A stretch of 64,000 nt of DNA from contig CAVQVG010000020.1 of the NCBI GenBank assembly GCA_963717125.1, positions 586,324 to 650,323 on the forward strand, given 5' to 3'. Numbering within the stretch: position 1 is the stretch's first letter; every line of letters begins with the position of its first letter. Made by a program: the position numbers and the translations under genes. The notes below the pieces were generated by a model. That model searched no databases. It saw only the letters and a program-made list of their open reading frames with translations, and was not told where the DNA came from. Shown one piece after another: positions 1 to 8,479 of the stretch. The DNA comes from RYN-230 sp963717125 (lineage in GTDB: Bacteria; Actinomycetota; Actinomycetes; Streptosporangiales; Streptosporangiaceae).

Positions 1-520
1 GCAGGAGTTCCAGATCACCCCGGGCGGGCAGCGGGAACTGGCCGGCTGGCTGCGCACCACCCCGGATCCGGCCGCCGCACCCGGCGATGAGCTGGTCGTG
101 AAGATCCTGCTGGCCGGGCAGGTGCCCGGCACGGACGTGCACGAGGTGATCCAGGCGCACCGCCGGTACCTCATCGAGCTGATGCAGCGGTGGAGCCGGA
201 CCAGGCAGCGCGGCGCCGGGCAGAATCTGAGCCTGGCCCTGGCCAGCTACGCCGAGTTGTTCCGGCTGGACTCGGTGATCCGGTGGCTGGACACCGCCGA
301 CAGTCTCGTCGGCCCGGGCCCGCTCAGCCGCACCGCCGACCGGGCATCGGCGGACCGGATGCGGGCCTCGGACGCCGACCGGGAACTGGCCGCGGCCCGG
401 CTCCGCGAGCACTTCGCCGCGGGCCGGCTCACCTACGCGGAGCTGGATGAGCGGCTCACCGTCGCGCTGAGCGCGCGGACGGCCGGCGACCTGCGCGGCC
501 TGCTGACCGATCTGCCCTGA
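1..520 (+). CDS. PadR-family regulator with C-terminal DUF1707 domain (5' partial)
   Basis: The gene enters from the left edge in frame 2, so its N-terminal winged helix is outside the window. About 172 residues are visible. The first part (ITPGGQRELAGWL, then the long helical segment with LIELMQRW) matches the wing end and C-terminal dimerisation helices of PadR regulators. The last ~53 residues (nt 359-517) are a DUF1707 unit: RASDADRE, then LREHFAAGRLTYAELDERL and a final LLTDLP. DUF1707 is usually at the N-terminus of small actinobacterial membrane proteins, so its place behind a PadR domain is unusual. The 3' end overlaps the convergent exporter gene by 65 bases, and a PadR protein beside an exporter suggests local control; that is inference. 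Confidence 0.72.
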   Translation, partial: QEFQITPGGQRELAGWLRTTPDPAAAPGDELVVKILLAGQVPGTDVHEVIQAHRRYLIELMQRWSRTRQRGAGQNLSLALASYAELFRLDSVIRWLDTADSLVGPGPLSRTADRASADRMRASDADRELAAARLREHFAAGRLTYAELDERLTVALSARTAGDLRGLLTDLP

Positions 521-2180
521 TCGGCCGGCCGCGCAGCAGCGACGCGGCGGCGGCCAGGACGGCCAGCAGGGCGCCCGCCCCGAATACCACCGACAGGCCC
601 TGCCCAAAGGGCGCCGCGATCAGGTGCGGGAAGAACTCCCGGCCGGTCAGGATGCGCTGTGCCCTGGCCGGCAGCGAAGCCAGCACGCCGCCCCCGGCCA
701 GCAGGTGCCGGATCGGGTTGACCCCGAGGACCGCCGCGAACAGCGACGCCACCGGCGGCAGGGCGGCGATGTGCTGGGCCGCCGCCTGCGGCACGCCGTG
801 CCTGGTCAGGCCGCTGGCCAGGGTCTTCGGCAGGCTGCTGGCCAGCCCGGCGATCAGCAGTGAGAAGAACGCGCCGATGGATAGCGCGGTGCCGGAGTTC
901 TGGAACGTGGACCGCATCCCGGACGCCGCGCCGCGCTGGCTGGCCGGCACGCTGCTCATGATGGACGAGGTGTTCGGCGCGCTGAACATCCCGACGCCGA
1001 TCCCGTTCAGCGCGGTGAGCGCGGCGAAGGCCCAGTACGGGAAGTCCACCGGGAGCAGCATCAGGCCGACGAAGCTGGCCGCGAACACGGCCATCCCGGC
1101 GGTGGCGAACAGCCGCGCGCCGAACCGGTCGGACAGGTACCCGGACACCGGGCCCGCCAGCAGGAAGCCGGCCGTCATCGGCAGCAGGAAGATGCCCGCC
1201 CACAGCGGGGTCGCGGCGTAGCCGTAGCCGTGCAGCGGCAGCCAGATGCCCTGCAGCCAGATGATCAGCATGAACTGCAGCCCGCCCTGGGCGAGCCGGA
1301 CGGAGAAGCCGGCCACGTTGCCCGCCGTGAAGGCCCGGATGCGGAACAGCCCGAGCTGGAACATCGGCTCGGCGATCCGGGACTCGATCACCGCGAACGC
1401 GGCCAGCAGCGCCGCGCCCCCGATGAGCAGGCCATCCACCTCGGGGCTGGTCCAGCCCATGGCGTGGCCGTGGTAGGGCTGGATGCCGGCGGTGATGGCG
1501 ATCAGGATCGCGCCCAGGCCGAAGGCGAACGTGACGTTGCCCCACCAGTCGATCCGGCCACCGCCGCGGTGGCCGGTGTCCCGCAGCTTGAGATAAGCCC
1601 ACAGCGTGCCGTAGATGCCCACCGGCACGTTGACCCAGAACACCGCCCGCCAGTCCCACGCGGCTAGCAGCCCGCCCGCGACCAGCCCGATGAACATGCC
1701 GGCCAGGCCCGCGACCTGGTTGATGCCGAGCGCGAACCCGCGCCGGTGCGCCGGGAACGCGTCGGTCAGGATGGCGGCCGAGTTGGCCATCAGCATGGAT
1801 CCGCCGACCGCCTGGAACACCCGCCAGCCGATCAGCCACAGCGCCCCGTGCGCCCCCTGGAACGGGTCGAAGGACAGCATGACCGAGGCGGCGGTGAATA
1901 CGGCGAAGCCCGCGTTGTAGATCCGGACCCGGCCGAACATGTCGCCCAGCCGGCCCAGGCTGACCACCAGCACCGCCTGGACCAGCCGGTAGCCCATGAT
2001 CATCCAGAGCAGGTAGCTGACGTTGCCCGGGGCCAGCGGGTCCAGGTGGATGCCGCGGAAGATGGCTGGCAGCGCGATGATCACGATCGAGCCGTCCAGC
2101 GCCGCCATGAACATGGCCGCGGTCGTGTTGGCCAGCGCCACCCATCGGTACCGCTCGGCCGGCGTCAGCCGTCCTGTCAT
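456..2180 (-). CDS. MFS exporter, DHA2 (EmrB/QacA) family
   Basis: A 574-residue proton-coupled drug/metabolite exporter of the inner membrane. Seen: motif D1-like LDGSIVIIALP at residues 28-38 in helix 1, motif A GRLGDMFGR at 76-84 between helices 2 and 3, and motif C-like glycine-rich helix 5 (GLAGMFIGLVAGG). The length and roughly 14 hydrophobic segments fit DHA2 rather than 12-helix DHA1. The basic, Arg/Ser-rich C-terminus overlaps the PadR-DUF1707 gene tail to tail. The ATG at 2180 is chosen because a promoter fits exactly in front of it, giving a leaderless message. The substrate cannot be read from sequence. Confidence 0.88.
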   Translation of the reverse strand: MTGRLTPAERYRWVALANTTAAMFMAALDGSIVIIALPAIFRGIHLDPLAPGNVSYLLWMIMGYRLVQAVLVVSLGRLGDMFGRVRIYNAGFAVFTAASVMLSFDPFQGAHGALWLIGWRVFQAVGGSMLMANSAAILTDAFPAHRRGFALGINQVAGLAGMFIGLVAGGLLAAWDWRAVFWVNVPVGIYGTLWAYLKLRDTGHRGGGRIDWWGNVTFAFGLGAILIAITAGIQPYHGHAMGWTSPEVDGLLIGGAALLAAFAVIESRIAEPMFQLGLFRIRAFTAGNVAGFSVRLAQGGLQFMLIIWLQGIWLPLHGYGYAATPLWAGIFLLPMTAGFLLAGPVSGYLSDRFGARLFATAGMAVFAASFVGLMLLPVDFPYWAFAALTALNGIGVGMFSAPNTSSIMSSVPASQRGAASGMRSTFQNSGTALSIGAFFSLLIAGLASSLPKTLASGLTRHGVPQAAAQHIAALPPVASLFAAVLGVNPIRHLLAGGGVLASLPARAQRILTGREFFPHLIAAPFGQGLSVVFGAGALLAVLAAAASLLRGRPIRADRSAGRAGRRPSARSARR

Positions 2181-2215
2181 ACGCTAAGGCTAGCCTTATA
2201 AGTTTTACCTTGCAA
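2181..2215 (-). promoter_or_regulatory. Leaderless promoter with overlapping palindromic operator for the DHA2 exporter
   Basis: On the minus strand TTGCAA (2210-2215) is followed by exactly 17 bases and TAGCCT (2187-2192), then 6 bases to the ATG at 2180, so transcription should start at or next to the start codon. A perfect 14-base palindrome, TAAGGCTAGCCTTA (2185-2198), covers the -10 element and would let a dimeric repressor block it. It resembles 11 of 14 positions of a DtxR/IdeR iron box but lacks the second outer half, so the regulator is unassigned. Confidence 0.5.
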
Positions 2216-2401
2216 GTTGATTCGCGGGTAAGCCGATCGGTGCCTGCGGGGCTGGCTGCATCAGGCGGGCCTATCGCCCCCCCAGCAATCTCGATTGGAC
2301 TCGGGCCGGGCCGCGCCGCATCATAATTCTCGACAATCCATATCAACTAAGTAGAAATTGGCCCTGCCTGCCTGCTTGCCGCCAGTAGAGGAGCAGCGAC
2401 C

Positions 2402-3688
2402 ATGAAGCCGACCCGCACCTACCCTCGGCTGGGCCTGCTGGCCGCGGCCAGCGCGCTGCTCATCGCGGGCTGCGGTGGCGCCGGCGCCACGGCCCAGTCG
2501 TCGTCATCGAAGAGCCCGGTCACGATCGGCATCATCGCCGACATGACCGGCTCGACCAAGACGATCGGTCAGCAGTTCGTCAACGGCTCCGAGGCCGCGG
2601 CCAAGGTCTTCGGCCCCATCGACGGCCACCCGGTCAGGTTCGCGGTCCAGGACGGCGGGGACTTCAGCGCCTCCACCACGGCCGCGAACGTGATCAAGCT
2701 GAAGACCGAGGACAACGCGGCGGCGGTACTCGGCATGGCCTCCAGCGAGTGCGAGGGGGCGATCAGCGTGGCCGGCCGGGTGCAGATCCCGATGATCGGG
2801 AACAGTTGCAGCATCCAGCAGGTGGTCGGCCCGGACTGTAACTACTGGTTCATCAACGGCGCGCCGTCGCCGGCCGAGGACGCCAAGGCGATGGCCATCT
2901 CCGCGCAGCAGCAGTTCCCCGGCCTGATCGGCAAGAAGTGGGTGGTGATCGGGGACGATCCGGGCTGGAGCGAGAGCGTCGCGCACTACTGGGACTCGGT
3001 CCCCGGGGCGAAGACGGCCGGCGTCCAGATCGCCCCGTTCGGCACCGTCGACTGGGCGCCGTACATCGCCAAGCTGCGGGCCAGCGGGGCCAAGGCGGTA
3101 CTGGTCGCGATCTCCTGGGGAGTGCAGTACGCGGCCTTCCTGCAGCAGGCGGACGCGGCCGGGCTGTACAAGCAGATGCAGATCGTGGCGCCGGTCGGCT
3201 TCCCGGAGAACTCGATGGTGCCCGGGTACGGCACGGCCGCGAGCAACTCGACGGTGCACGCGCTGCTGTCCACCCGGGTCCTGTCGCAATACGGCGGGTC
3301 GTGGACCTACGTGGACCAGACCCCGCTCGGCAGGCGGTTCAACCAGCTGTTCTACAAGTCCTACGGCTACCCGCCGACCACCCAGGCGAACGTGGCCATG
3401 GCGGACACCTGGATGCTGCTCACCGCGATCAAGGCGGTCGGCACCGACCCGCACACGCTGATGCAGGCGCTGACCTCGCGCAGCTTCCGGACGCCGTACT
3501 GGACCCAGCCGCTGAGTGTGCAGGCCAGCGGCCGGCAGCTGAACGTGCCGGCGTTCGCGACCAAGTTCGAGAAGCTGGCCCACCCGGAATACGGCACCAG
3601 CTACGCGAACCAGGTGCTGTTCGTGATGCCGCCCAGCGCGGTGGTCGGGTCGGCCGGCTCGTACGGCTGCCACGTCGCCAGCCGATGA
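2402..3688 (+). CDS. livJ: HAAT-family ABC transporter substrate-binding lipoprotein (LivJ-like)
   Basis: A 428-residue periplasmic-type binding protein anchored as a lipoprotein. The signal peptide ends in a lipobox LIAGC with Cys24. The mature part starts with SPVTIGIIADMTGS, the typical opening of type I periplasmic-binding proteins of the branched-chain amino acid/amide/urea (HAAT) family, and has the family size. A GAGGAG ribosome site lies 9 bases before the ATG. It heads an operon with livH, livM, livG and livF. HAAT binding proteins take amino acids, amides, urea, aromatic acids and other small solutes, so LivJ does not mean a leucine ligand here; the SfnG-like gene downstream suggests a different substrate (inference). 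Confidence 0.87.
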   Translation: MKPTRTYPRLGLLAAASALLIAGCGGAGATAQSSSSKSPVTIGIIADMTGSTKTIGQQFVNGSEAAAKVFGPIDGHPVRFAVQDGGDFSASTTAANVIKLKTEDNAAAVLGMASSECEGAISVAGRVQIPMIGNSCSIQQVVGPDCNYWFINGAPSPAEDAKAMAISAQQQFPGLIGKKWVVIGDDPGWSESVAHYWDSVPGAKTAGVQIAPFGTVDWAPYIAKLRASGAKAVLVAISWGVQYAAFLQQADAAGLYKQMQIVAPVGFPENSMVPGYGTAASNSTVHALLSTRVLSQYGGSWTYVDQTPLGRRFNQLFYKSYGYPPTTQANVAMADTWMLLTAIKAVGTDPHTLMQALTSRSFRTPYWTQPLSVQASGRQLNVPAFATKFEKLAHPEYGTSYANQVLFVMPPSAVVGSAGSYGCHVASR

Positions 3689-4571
3689 ACCCGTTCGGCT
3701 CGGTGACGGCCAGCCTGCTGGTGGTCAACCTGGTGGACGCGTGGCTGTACGGCTCGCTGCTGGCCGCGGTGGCCGTCGCGCTGACCCTGGTATTCGGCCT
3801 GGGCCGGGTGGTGAACTTCGCCATCGGCGCGTTCTACGCGCTCGGCGCGTACGTCGCGTACTCGTTCCGCGGGGCGGTCGGCTACTGGCTGGCCATCATC
3901 CTGGCCGCGGTGTGCGTGGCCGCCTTCGCCGGGGCGGTCGAGCGGATCGCGATCCGCCCGCTGCGCGGCCGCACCGAGATCACCACGTTGCTGGCCACGT
4001 TCGGGCTGGCCATCCTGCTCGACGGTCTGATGCAGGTGGTTTGGGGCACGTCCACCAGGACGATGAGCAGCCCGGTGGCCGGGACGGTGCCGGTGGACGG
4101 GCAGCGGATGAGCGTGTTCATCTTCGTCGCGGCCGGGCTGGCCACCGCGGTCAGCGCGGTCATCTGGGCCCTGTTGCGCTGGACCGGCGCGGGCACCGTG
4201 CTCCGCGGCGCCAGCCAGAACGCCGGCATGGCCCAGTTGCTCGGGGTCAACACGGCTGCGCTGCTGACCGGCTTGTTCGCGGCCTCGGCCGGCATCGCCG
4301 CGCTGATCGGCGGGCTGGCCGGGCCGATCTTCTCGGTGCGGCCCGGGATGGACCTCGACTTCCTGATCGACGCCTTCCTGGCCGTCGTGATCGGCGGGCT
4401 GGGCAGCGTCCGTGGCGCGATCGTCGGGGCCTACCTGGTCGCCCTCGCGGCCAACCTGTCGCTCACGTTCCTCACCGGCGACGTGGCCACCGCGGTGTCG
4501 TTCGTGGTGGTGATCGTGATCCTGCTGGCCCGGCCGCCGGCCTGTTCCGCGAGGGGAGGGCGATCGCGTGA
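3685..4571 (+). CDS. livH: HAAT ABC transporter permease LivH, frameshifted near its 3' end
   Basis: Membrane subunit with about eight hydrophobic helices; the start MNPFGSVTASLL overlaps the livJ stop (ATGA). GLGRVVNFAIGAFYALGAY and the late GGLGSVRGAIVGAYLVAL are typical LivH loops. The frame stays open past the gene end because one base seems missing within 4532-4541 (GGCCGCCGGC). Adding a G would give LLARPAGLFREGRAIA and a stop at 4569-4571 that overlaps the livM GTG, exactly the expected arrangement. As written, the protein runs on into livM sequence in the wrong frame. This is either an assembly error or a recent lesion affecting only the last dozen residues. Confidence 0.8.
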
Positions 4572-5521
4572 CCAGCCGGGGCACGGTTGGGGCGGTGGCG
4601 GTGGTGCTCATCGTGGCCGTCGCCGTGCCGTTCACCGGCTCCGCCGGGGCCTACAACCTGCAACTGGCCGGCGACGCGCTCGCGCTGGGCACCTGGGTGA
4701 TGGGGCTGGACATCCTGGTCGGCTACACCGGGCTGGTGTCGTTCGGGCATGCGGCGTGGCTGGCGGTGGGCGCCTACACGTTCGGCTACCTGGCCCAGCA
4801 CGGCTGGGATGCGGTCCCGGCCATCGCCGTGACGATCCTGCTGGCCGCCGCGCTGTCCTGGCTGCTGGGCGTCGTGGCCACCCGGGCGGGCGGCCTGGCG
4901 TTCGCGATCATCACGCTGGCCGAGGGCGTCGTGCTGTACACGATCATCATCAACCTGGGCTTCCTGGGCGGCGGGATCGGGATGTTCGGCGTGCCGCTGC
5001 CCACGATCGCCGGCTTGAGCCTGCTCGGCAGCGAGCGCAGCCTGTACTTCTTCGCCCTCGTCCTGGCCGGGCTGAGCTACCTGGCCGCCAGGTCGCTGAT
5101 CGGCTCGCCGGTCGGCGGATTCTGGCGGGCCATCCGCGACGACCGGGTGCGCGCCCAGTCGATCGGCATCGACGTGCGGCGCTACGAGGTGCTGGCCTTC
5201 GTCGTGGCCGGGGTCATCGGCGCTCTGGGCGGTGCCGCCTACGTCACGCTCAACGCCGGCATCGGGCCCACCCAGTTCGACTGGACCCAGTCCGGGCTGG
5301 CCCTGGTCATCCTGATCATCGGCGGTAGCGGCACCCTCTACGGCGCGCTGATCGGCGCGTTCATCTACGTCTTCGCGGCCAACTACCTGATGTCCAGCTT
5401 CGCGAACAGCTGGCAGGTGTACTTCGGCGCGCTGTTTGTCGCGCTCGTGCTGCTGCTGCCCGGTGGGGCCACCGGGGCGATCCGGCTCACCACCGGCCGG
5501 CTGCGCAGGGGCCTGACATGA
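4568..5521 (+). CDS. livM: HAAT ABC transporter permease LivM
   Basis: A 317-residue second membrane subunit, intact. GYTGLVSFGHAAWLAVGAY near residue 55 is the LivM signature, and the cytoplasmic coupling loop is RAIRDDRVRAQSIGID, which contacts the ATPases. Late segments include IGGSGTLYGALIGAFIY, the usual LivM tail. The GTG start overlaps the reconstructed livH stop and its own stop overlaps the livG ATG, so the set is translationally coupled. It should form a heterodimer with LivH. Confidence 0.88.
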   Translation: MTSRGTVGAVAVVLIVAVAVPFTGSAGAYNLQLAGDALALGTWVMGLDILVGYTGLVSFGHAAWLAVGAYTFGYLAQHGWDAVPAIAVTILLAAALSWLLGVVATRAGGLAFAIITLAEGVVLYTIIINLGFLGGGIGMFGVPLPTIAGLSLLGSERSLYFFALVLAGLSYLAARSLIGSPVGGFWRAIRDDRVRAQSIGIDVRRYEVLAFVVAGVIGALGGAAYVTLNAGIGPTQFDWTQSGLALVILIIGGSGTLYGALIGAFIYVFAANYLMSSFANSWQVYFGALFVALVLLLPGGATGAIRLTTGRLRRGLT

Positions 5522-6439
5522 CCGCGGTGCTCGAGATCACCGGCCTGGCCAGGCGGTTCGGCGAACTGCGGGTGCTGGACGGGATCGAGCTGACCGTGGC
5601 CGACCGCGGCGTGCACTCGATCATCGGGCCGAACGGCGCCGGGAAGACCACCCTGTTCAACTGCATCACCGGGCTGGTCGAGCCCGACCGCGGCCGGGTC
5701 ACGCTGGCCGGCCGGGATATCACCGGGCTCCCGGTGGTGCCCCGGGTGCGCCTCGGCCTGGTCCGGACATTCCAGGTCAGCCGGGTGTTCGACAGCATGT
5801 CCGCGCGGGACTGTGTGCGGCTGGCGCTGCAGCGGACCCAGTTGCGGGGCCTGCGGGCTGCGGCTCGGCCGGGCCGCCCGGCACCGGATCGAACAGCGCT
5901 CCGCTGACCTGCTGGCCGAGGTCGGGCTCGGGACCGTCGGCTGGGACCGGCCGGGCGGCGCCCTGTCCCAGGCCGACCGGCGCGCGGTCGAGGTGGCGAT
6001 GGCCCTGGCCTGCGAACCGGTCGTGCTGTGCCTCGATGAACCTACGGCAGGCATCGGCCTGGCCGAGGCGGAACGGATGGCCGAGCTGATCGGCCAGCTC
6101 GGCGAACGGCTGGCGGTGCTGCTGATCGAGCACCGGATGAGCCTGGTCCAGCACGTTTCCCGGCAGGTCAGCGTGCTCGCCCAGGGCACGGTGCTGGCCC
6201 AGGGCACGCCGGACGTGATCGCCGCCGACCGCCGGGTCCAGGATGCCTACCTCGGCCGTGCTCCCGGGGAGACGCGCAACCCGGCGGCACCGCCCCGCGG
6301 CCCGCGGCCGGCCCGCGGCCCGGTCACCGGACGATCTGGTGCTGCGCGACGTGCACAGCTACTACGGCGCCAGCCACGTCCTGCACGGGGTGAGCCTGAC
6401 CGCGCGGCACGGCCAGGTGTCCGGCATCCTCGGCCGTAA
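5518..6439 (+). pseudogene. livG: HAAT ABC transporter ATPase LivG, frameshifted
   Basis: The N-terminal half is in one frame: Walker A GPNGAGKTT, then LVRTFQ as the Q-loop region. After about base 5850 homology continues one frame later with RIEQRSADLLAEVGLG, a degenerate signature region SQADRRAVEVAMAL, Walker B VVLCLDEPTAGI and the H-loop LIEHRM. The first frame stops at 5907. The net +1 shift requires an inserted base or two lost bases between about 5840 and 5900. The signature reads LSQADRR instead of the usual LSYGxQR, a second oddity. No stop follows the natural LivG end (DAYLGR) until 6439, overlapping livF. If the shift is real the transporter lacks one ATPase. Confidence 0.72.
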
Positions 6440-7051
6440 CGGCGCGGGCAAGACGACCACGCTGGCCACGGTCAGCGGCCTGGTGCCGGCCCGGTCGGGC
6501 TCGGTCCGGCTCGGCCCGCAGGAACTGGCGGGCCGCCGGCGCACGCGATCGCCGGACTGGGCGTCACCCTGGTGCCGGAGAACCGCTGGGTGTTCCCCGA
6601 GCTGACGGTCGAGGAGAACCTGCGCGTCGCGGCGGGCCCGCGGGCGCCGCTGGAGCCGGCCTACGCCGAGTTCCCGGTGCTGGCCGAGCGGCGCCGGGCC
6701 AAGGGCGCGGAGCTGAGCGGCGGCCAGCAGCAGATGCTCGCGCTGGCCCGTGCGCTGGTCCGCGACGCGCGGGTGATCATGCTGGACGAGCCGACGCAGG
6801 GGCTCAGCCCAGCCTACGTAGCCGTGGTGATCGGTTACGTCCGGCGGCTCCGCGAGCGGGGCGTCACCGTGCTGATCGTCGAGCAGAGCATCGACATCGT
6901 CGCGGCCGTGGCCGACACGGTCTACCTGCTGCGCGATGGCGTGATCACCGCCGAACTGGCGGCCGCCGAACTGGACCGGGACAACCCGGTGGTGCAGGAA
7001 GCCCTGCTGCTGGAGCCCGCCGCACTGGAGAGAGGAGCCGTTGGCGAATGA
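6339..7051 (+). pseudogene. livF: HAAT ABC transporter ATPase LivF, frameshifted
   Basis: LivF begins around VLRDVHSYYGASHVLHGVSL (GTG 6339) with Walker A GRNGAGKTT. The reading frame breaks inside GGCCGCCGGC (6531-6540). Adding one G restores GRPAHAIAGLGVTLVPENRWVF, and the rest is normal: ELSGGQQQMLALARAL (signature), VIMLDEPTQGLSP (Walker B) and IVEQ (H-loop), ending at 7051. The same decamer marks the livH break. Without repair neither half can be an active ATPase. The stop overlaps the next ATG. Confidence 0.74.
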
Positions 7052-7257
7052 CCGCTGAGCCGATCACCTACTCGATGATCCGCGCCGTCCGGGACGAGAC
7101 GGGCGCCAGCCATGAGGAATGCCGGCAGGTGCTCGAGGAGACCGGTGGCGACGTGGCCGGCGCGGCCGCGCTCTGGTTCGCCCGCCAGGGAGCTCGCGCC
7201 GCCGCCGCGCCCGGTGCACCGCACCGGGACACCGACCCCGCGTCAGGAAGGAACTAG
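7048..7257 (+). CDS. Small TS-N/UBA-like protein
   Basis: A 69-residue protein whose ATG overlaps the livF stop. Residues about 9-45 (IRAVRDETGASHEECRQVLE, then TGGDVAGAA) match the three-helix TS-N/UBA fold found at the N-terminus of elongation factor Ts, where TGAxxxxCxxAL precedes GGDxxxA. The remaining ~25 residues are Ala/Pro/Arg-rich and probably disordered. It has no EF-Ts core, so it is not a translation factor. Similar stand-alone helical domains occur beside flavin-dependent oxygenases, but I do not know their function. It lies two bases before the monooxygenase gene and carries that gene's ribosome site in its 3' end. Confidence 0.6.
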   Translation: MTAEPITYSMIRAVRDETGASHEECRQVLEETGGDVAGAAALWFARQGARAAAAPGAPHRDTDPASGRN

Positions 7258-7259
7258 CC

Positions 7260-8468
7260 ATGCTCGAGGTGGGGTACACCGATCCAATTCAGTTCTCGTA
7301 CTGGGCGCCGCTCGGCAGCGGCGGGTTCGTGGTCTCGAAGATCGAGCAGCGGACCGAGTTCAACTTCGCGGCGAACGCGCGCTACATCCAGGCCGCCGAG
7401 CGGACCGGGTTCGACTACGCGCTGATGCCGGCCCGGTACTTCGTCAGTCACGGCTGGCCCTCGCAGTTCGAGGCGATGACGACGAGCGCCGGGCTGAGCC
7501 AGGTCACCAGCCGGATCAAGATCCTCGCCGCGCTGCACCCGGGCCTCTGGCACCCGGGGATCGTGGCCAAGATGGGCGCCACCATCGATCACATGTCCGG
7601 CGGGCGGTGGGGGCTGAACATCACCACCGGCTGGTTCAAGGAGGAATTCATCGGCTTCGGCGAGCCATGGCTCGACCACGACGAGCGCTATCGGCGGTCC
7701 GAGGAGTTCATCCGGGTGCTCACCGGGCTGTGGACCGAGGATGAGTTCAGCTTCGCCGGCGACTTCTACCGCATCCACGACGCGCCGCTGCGGCCCAAGC
7801 CGCTGGCCAAACCGCGTCCCGAGATCTTCCAGGGCGGGAACTCGATGGCCTCCCGCCGGGTCGCGGCCCGGGTCGCCAACCTCATGTTCATCAACGGCCA
7901 CACGCTGGAGGAGGCCAGGGCCATCGCGCACAACGTCAAGGGCATGGCGCTGGACGAGGGGCGGGTGGTGAAGGGCATCCCGGCATCGGCCGCCAGCTAC
8001 CGCGCCGACGACCCGTTCGGCCCGTTCGGCTGCGGGCTGAACTGCTTCATCATCTGCCGCGATACCGAAGAAGAGGCGCGTGACGTCTTCCGGGACATCG
8101 TGGCGCACGCCGACTGGGAGGCGATCAACGCGTTTCGGCAGCAGGTGCACGGCGGGGCGGGCAAGTCCTCGGCCGAGGGCGTCGGGATGTGGGCCGACTC
8201 GAAGGGGACCGACTTCGTCCAGCAGAACGACGGCTTCCGCCCGGACATGATCGGCACTCCGGAGCAGCTCGCGGACAAAATCGAGGCGCTGCATTCCGCC
8301 GGGATCGACCTGATCCAGTGCGGCTTCCTGCATTACGAGGAGGACCTGGCCAACTTCGGCGAAAAGGTCATCCCCCTGGTCCGTGAGCGGGAGAAGCAGC
8401 TCGCGGCGGGAGACGGGTTCCGGGTGCGGACGTACCAGAGCGATTTCGCCGCCGCCCCAGCACGGTGA
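7260..8468 (+). CDS. SfnG-like flavin-dependent monooxygenase (luciferase-like family)
   Basis: A 402-residue TIM-barrel enzyme of the bacterial luciferase-like group. Diagnostic stretches shared with FMNH2-dependent dimethylsulfone monooxygenase SfnG are FVVSKIEQRTEFNF near residue 23, GGRWGLNITTGWFKEEF, HDERYRRSEEFI, FYRIHDAPLRPKPL and EIFQGGNSMASR. Known members of this subfamily use FMNH2 and O2 to cleave C-S bonds of sulfones or alkane sulfonates. No flavin reductase gene is nearby, so reduced flavin must come from elsewhere. It follows the HAAT transporter and precedes osmC, which suggests uptake and oxidation of an imported compound; the actual substrate is unknown. Confidence 0.8.
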   Translation: MLEVGYTDPIQFSYWAPLGSGGFVVSKIEQRTEFNFAANARYIQAAERTGFDYALMPARYFVSHGWPSQFEAMTTSAGLSQVTSRIKILAALHPGLWHPGIVAKMGATIDHMSGGRWGLNITTGWFKEEFIGFGEPWLDHDERYRRSEEFIRVLTGLWTEDEFSFAGDFYRIHDAPLRPKPLAKPRPEIFQGGNSMASRRVAARVANLMFINGHTLEEARAIAHNVKGMALDEGRVVKGIPASAASYRADDPFGPFGCGLNCFIICRDTEEEARDVFRDIVAHADWEAINAFRQQVHGGAGKSSAEGVGMWADSKGTDFVQQNDGFRPDMIGTPEQLADKIEALHSAGIDLIQCGFLHYEEDLANFGEKVIPLVREREKQLAAGDGFRVRTYQSDFAAAPAR

Positions 8469-8479
8469 AGGGAGAAGCA

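Noticed and set aside
2185..2198. A definite iron box
   Set aside because: Only 11 of 14 positions fit and the outer half is missing, so I keep it as an unassigned operator.
433..2346. A 637-residue open frame antisense-shifted to the DHA2 exporter
   Set aside because: It is an Arg/Gly/Pro-rich shadow frame typical of high GC; the other frame has complete MFS motifs.
3741..4571. A 276-residue Arg-rich frame within livH
   Set aside because: Out of frame with all LivH motifs except the last dozen codons; it serves only to show the frame break.
2938..5328. A 796-residue frame across livJ, livH and livM
   Set aside because: Only the livH portion is homologous; the rest is out-of-frame read-through caused by the livH break.
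4532..6540. Programmed -1 frameshifting in livH and livF
   Set aside because: No slippery heptamer or downstream structure is evident, and the same decamer is read normally in the CHAD gene; an indel is simpler.
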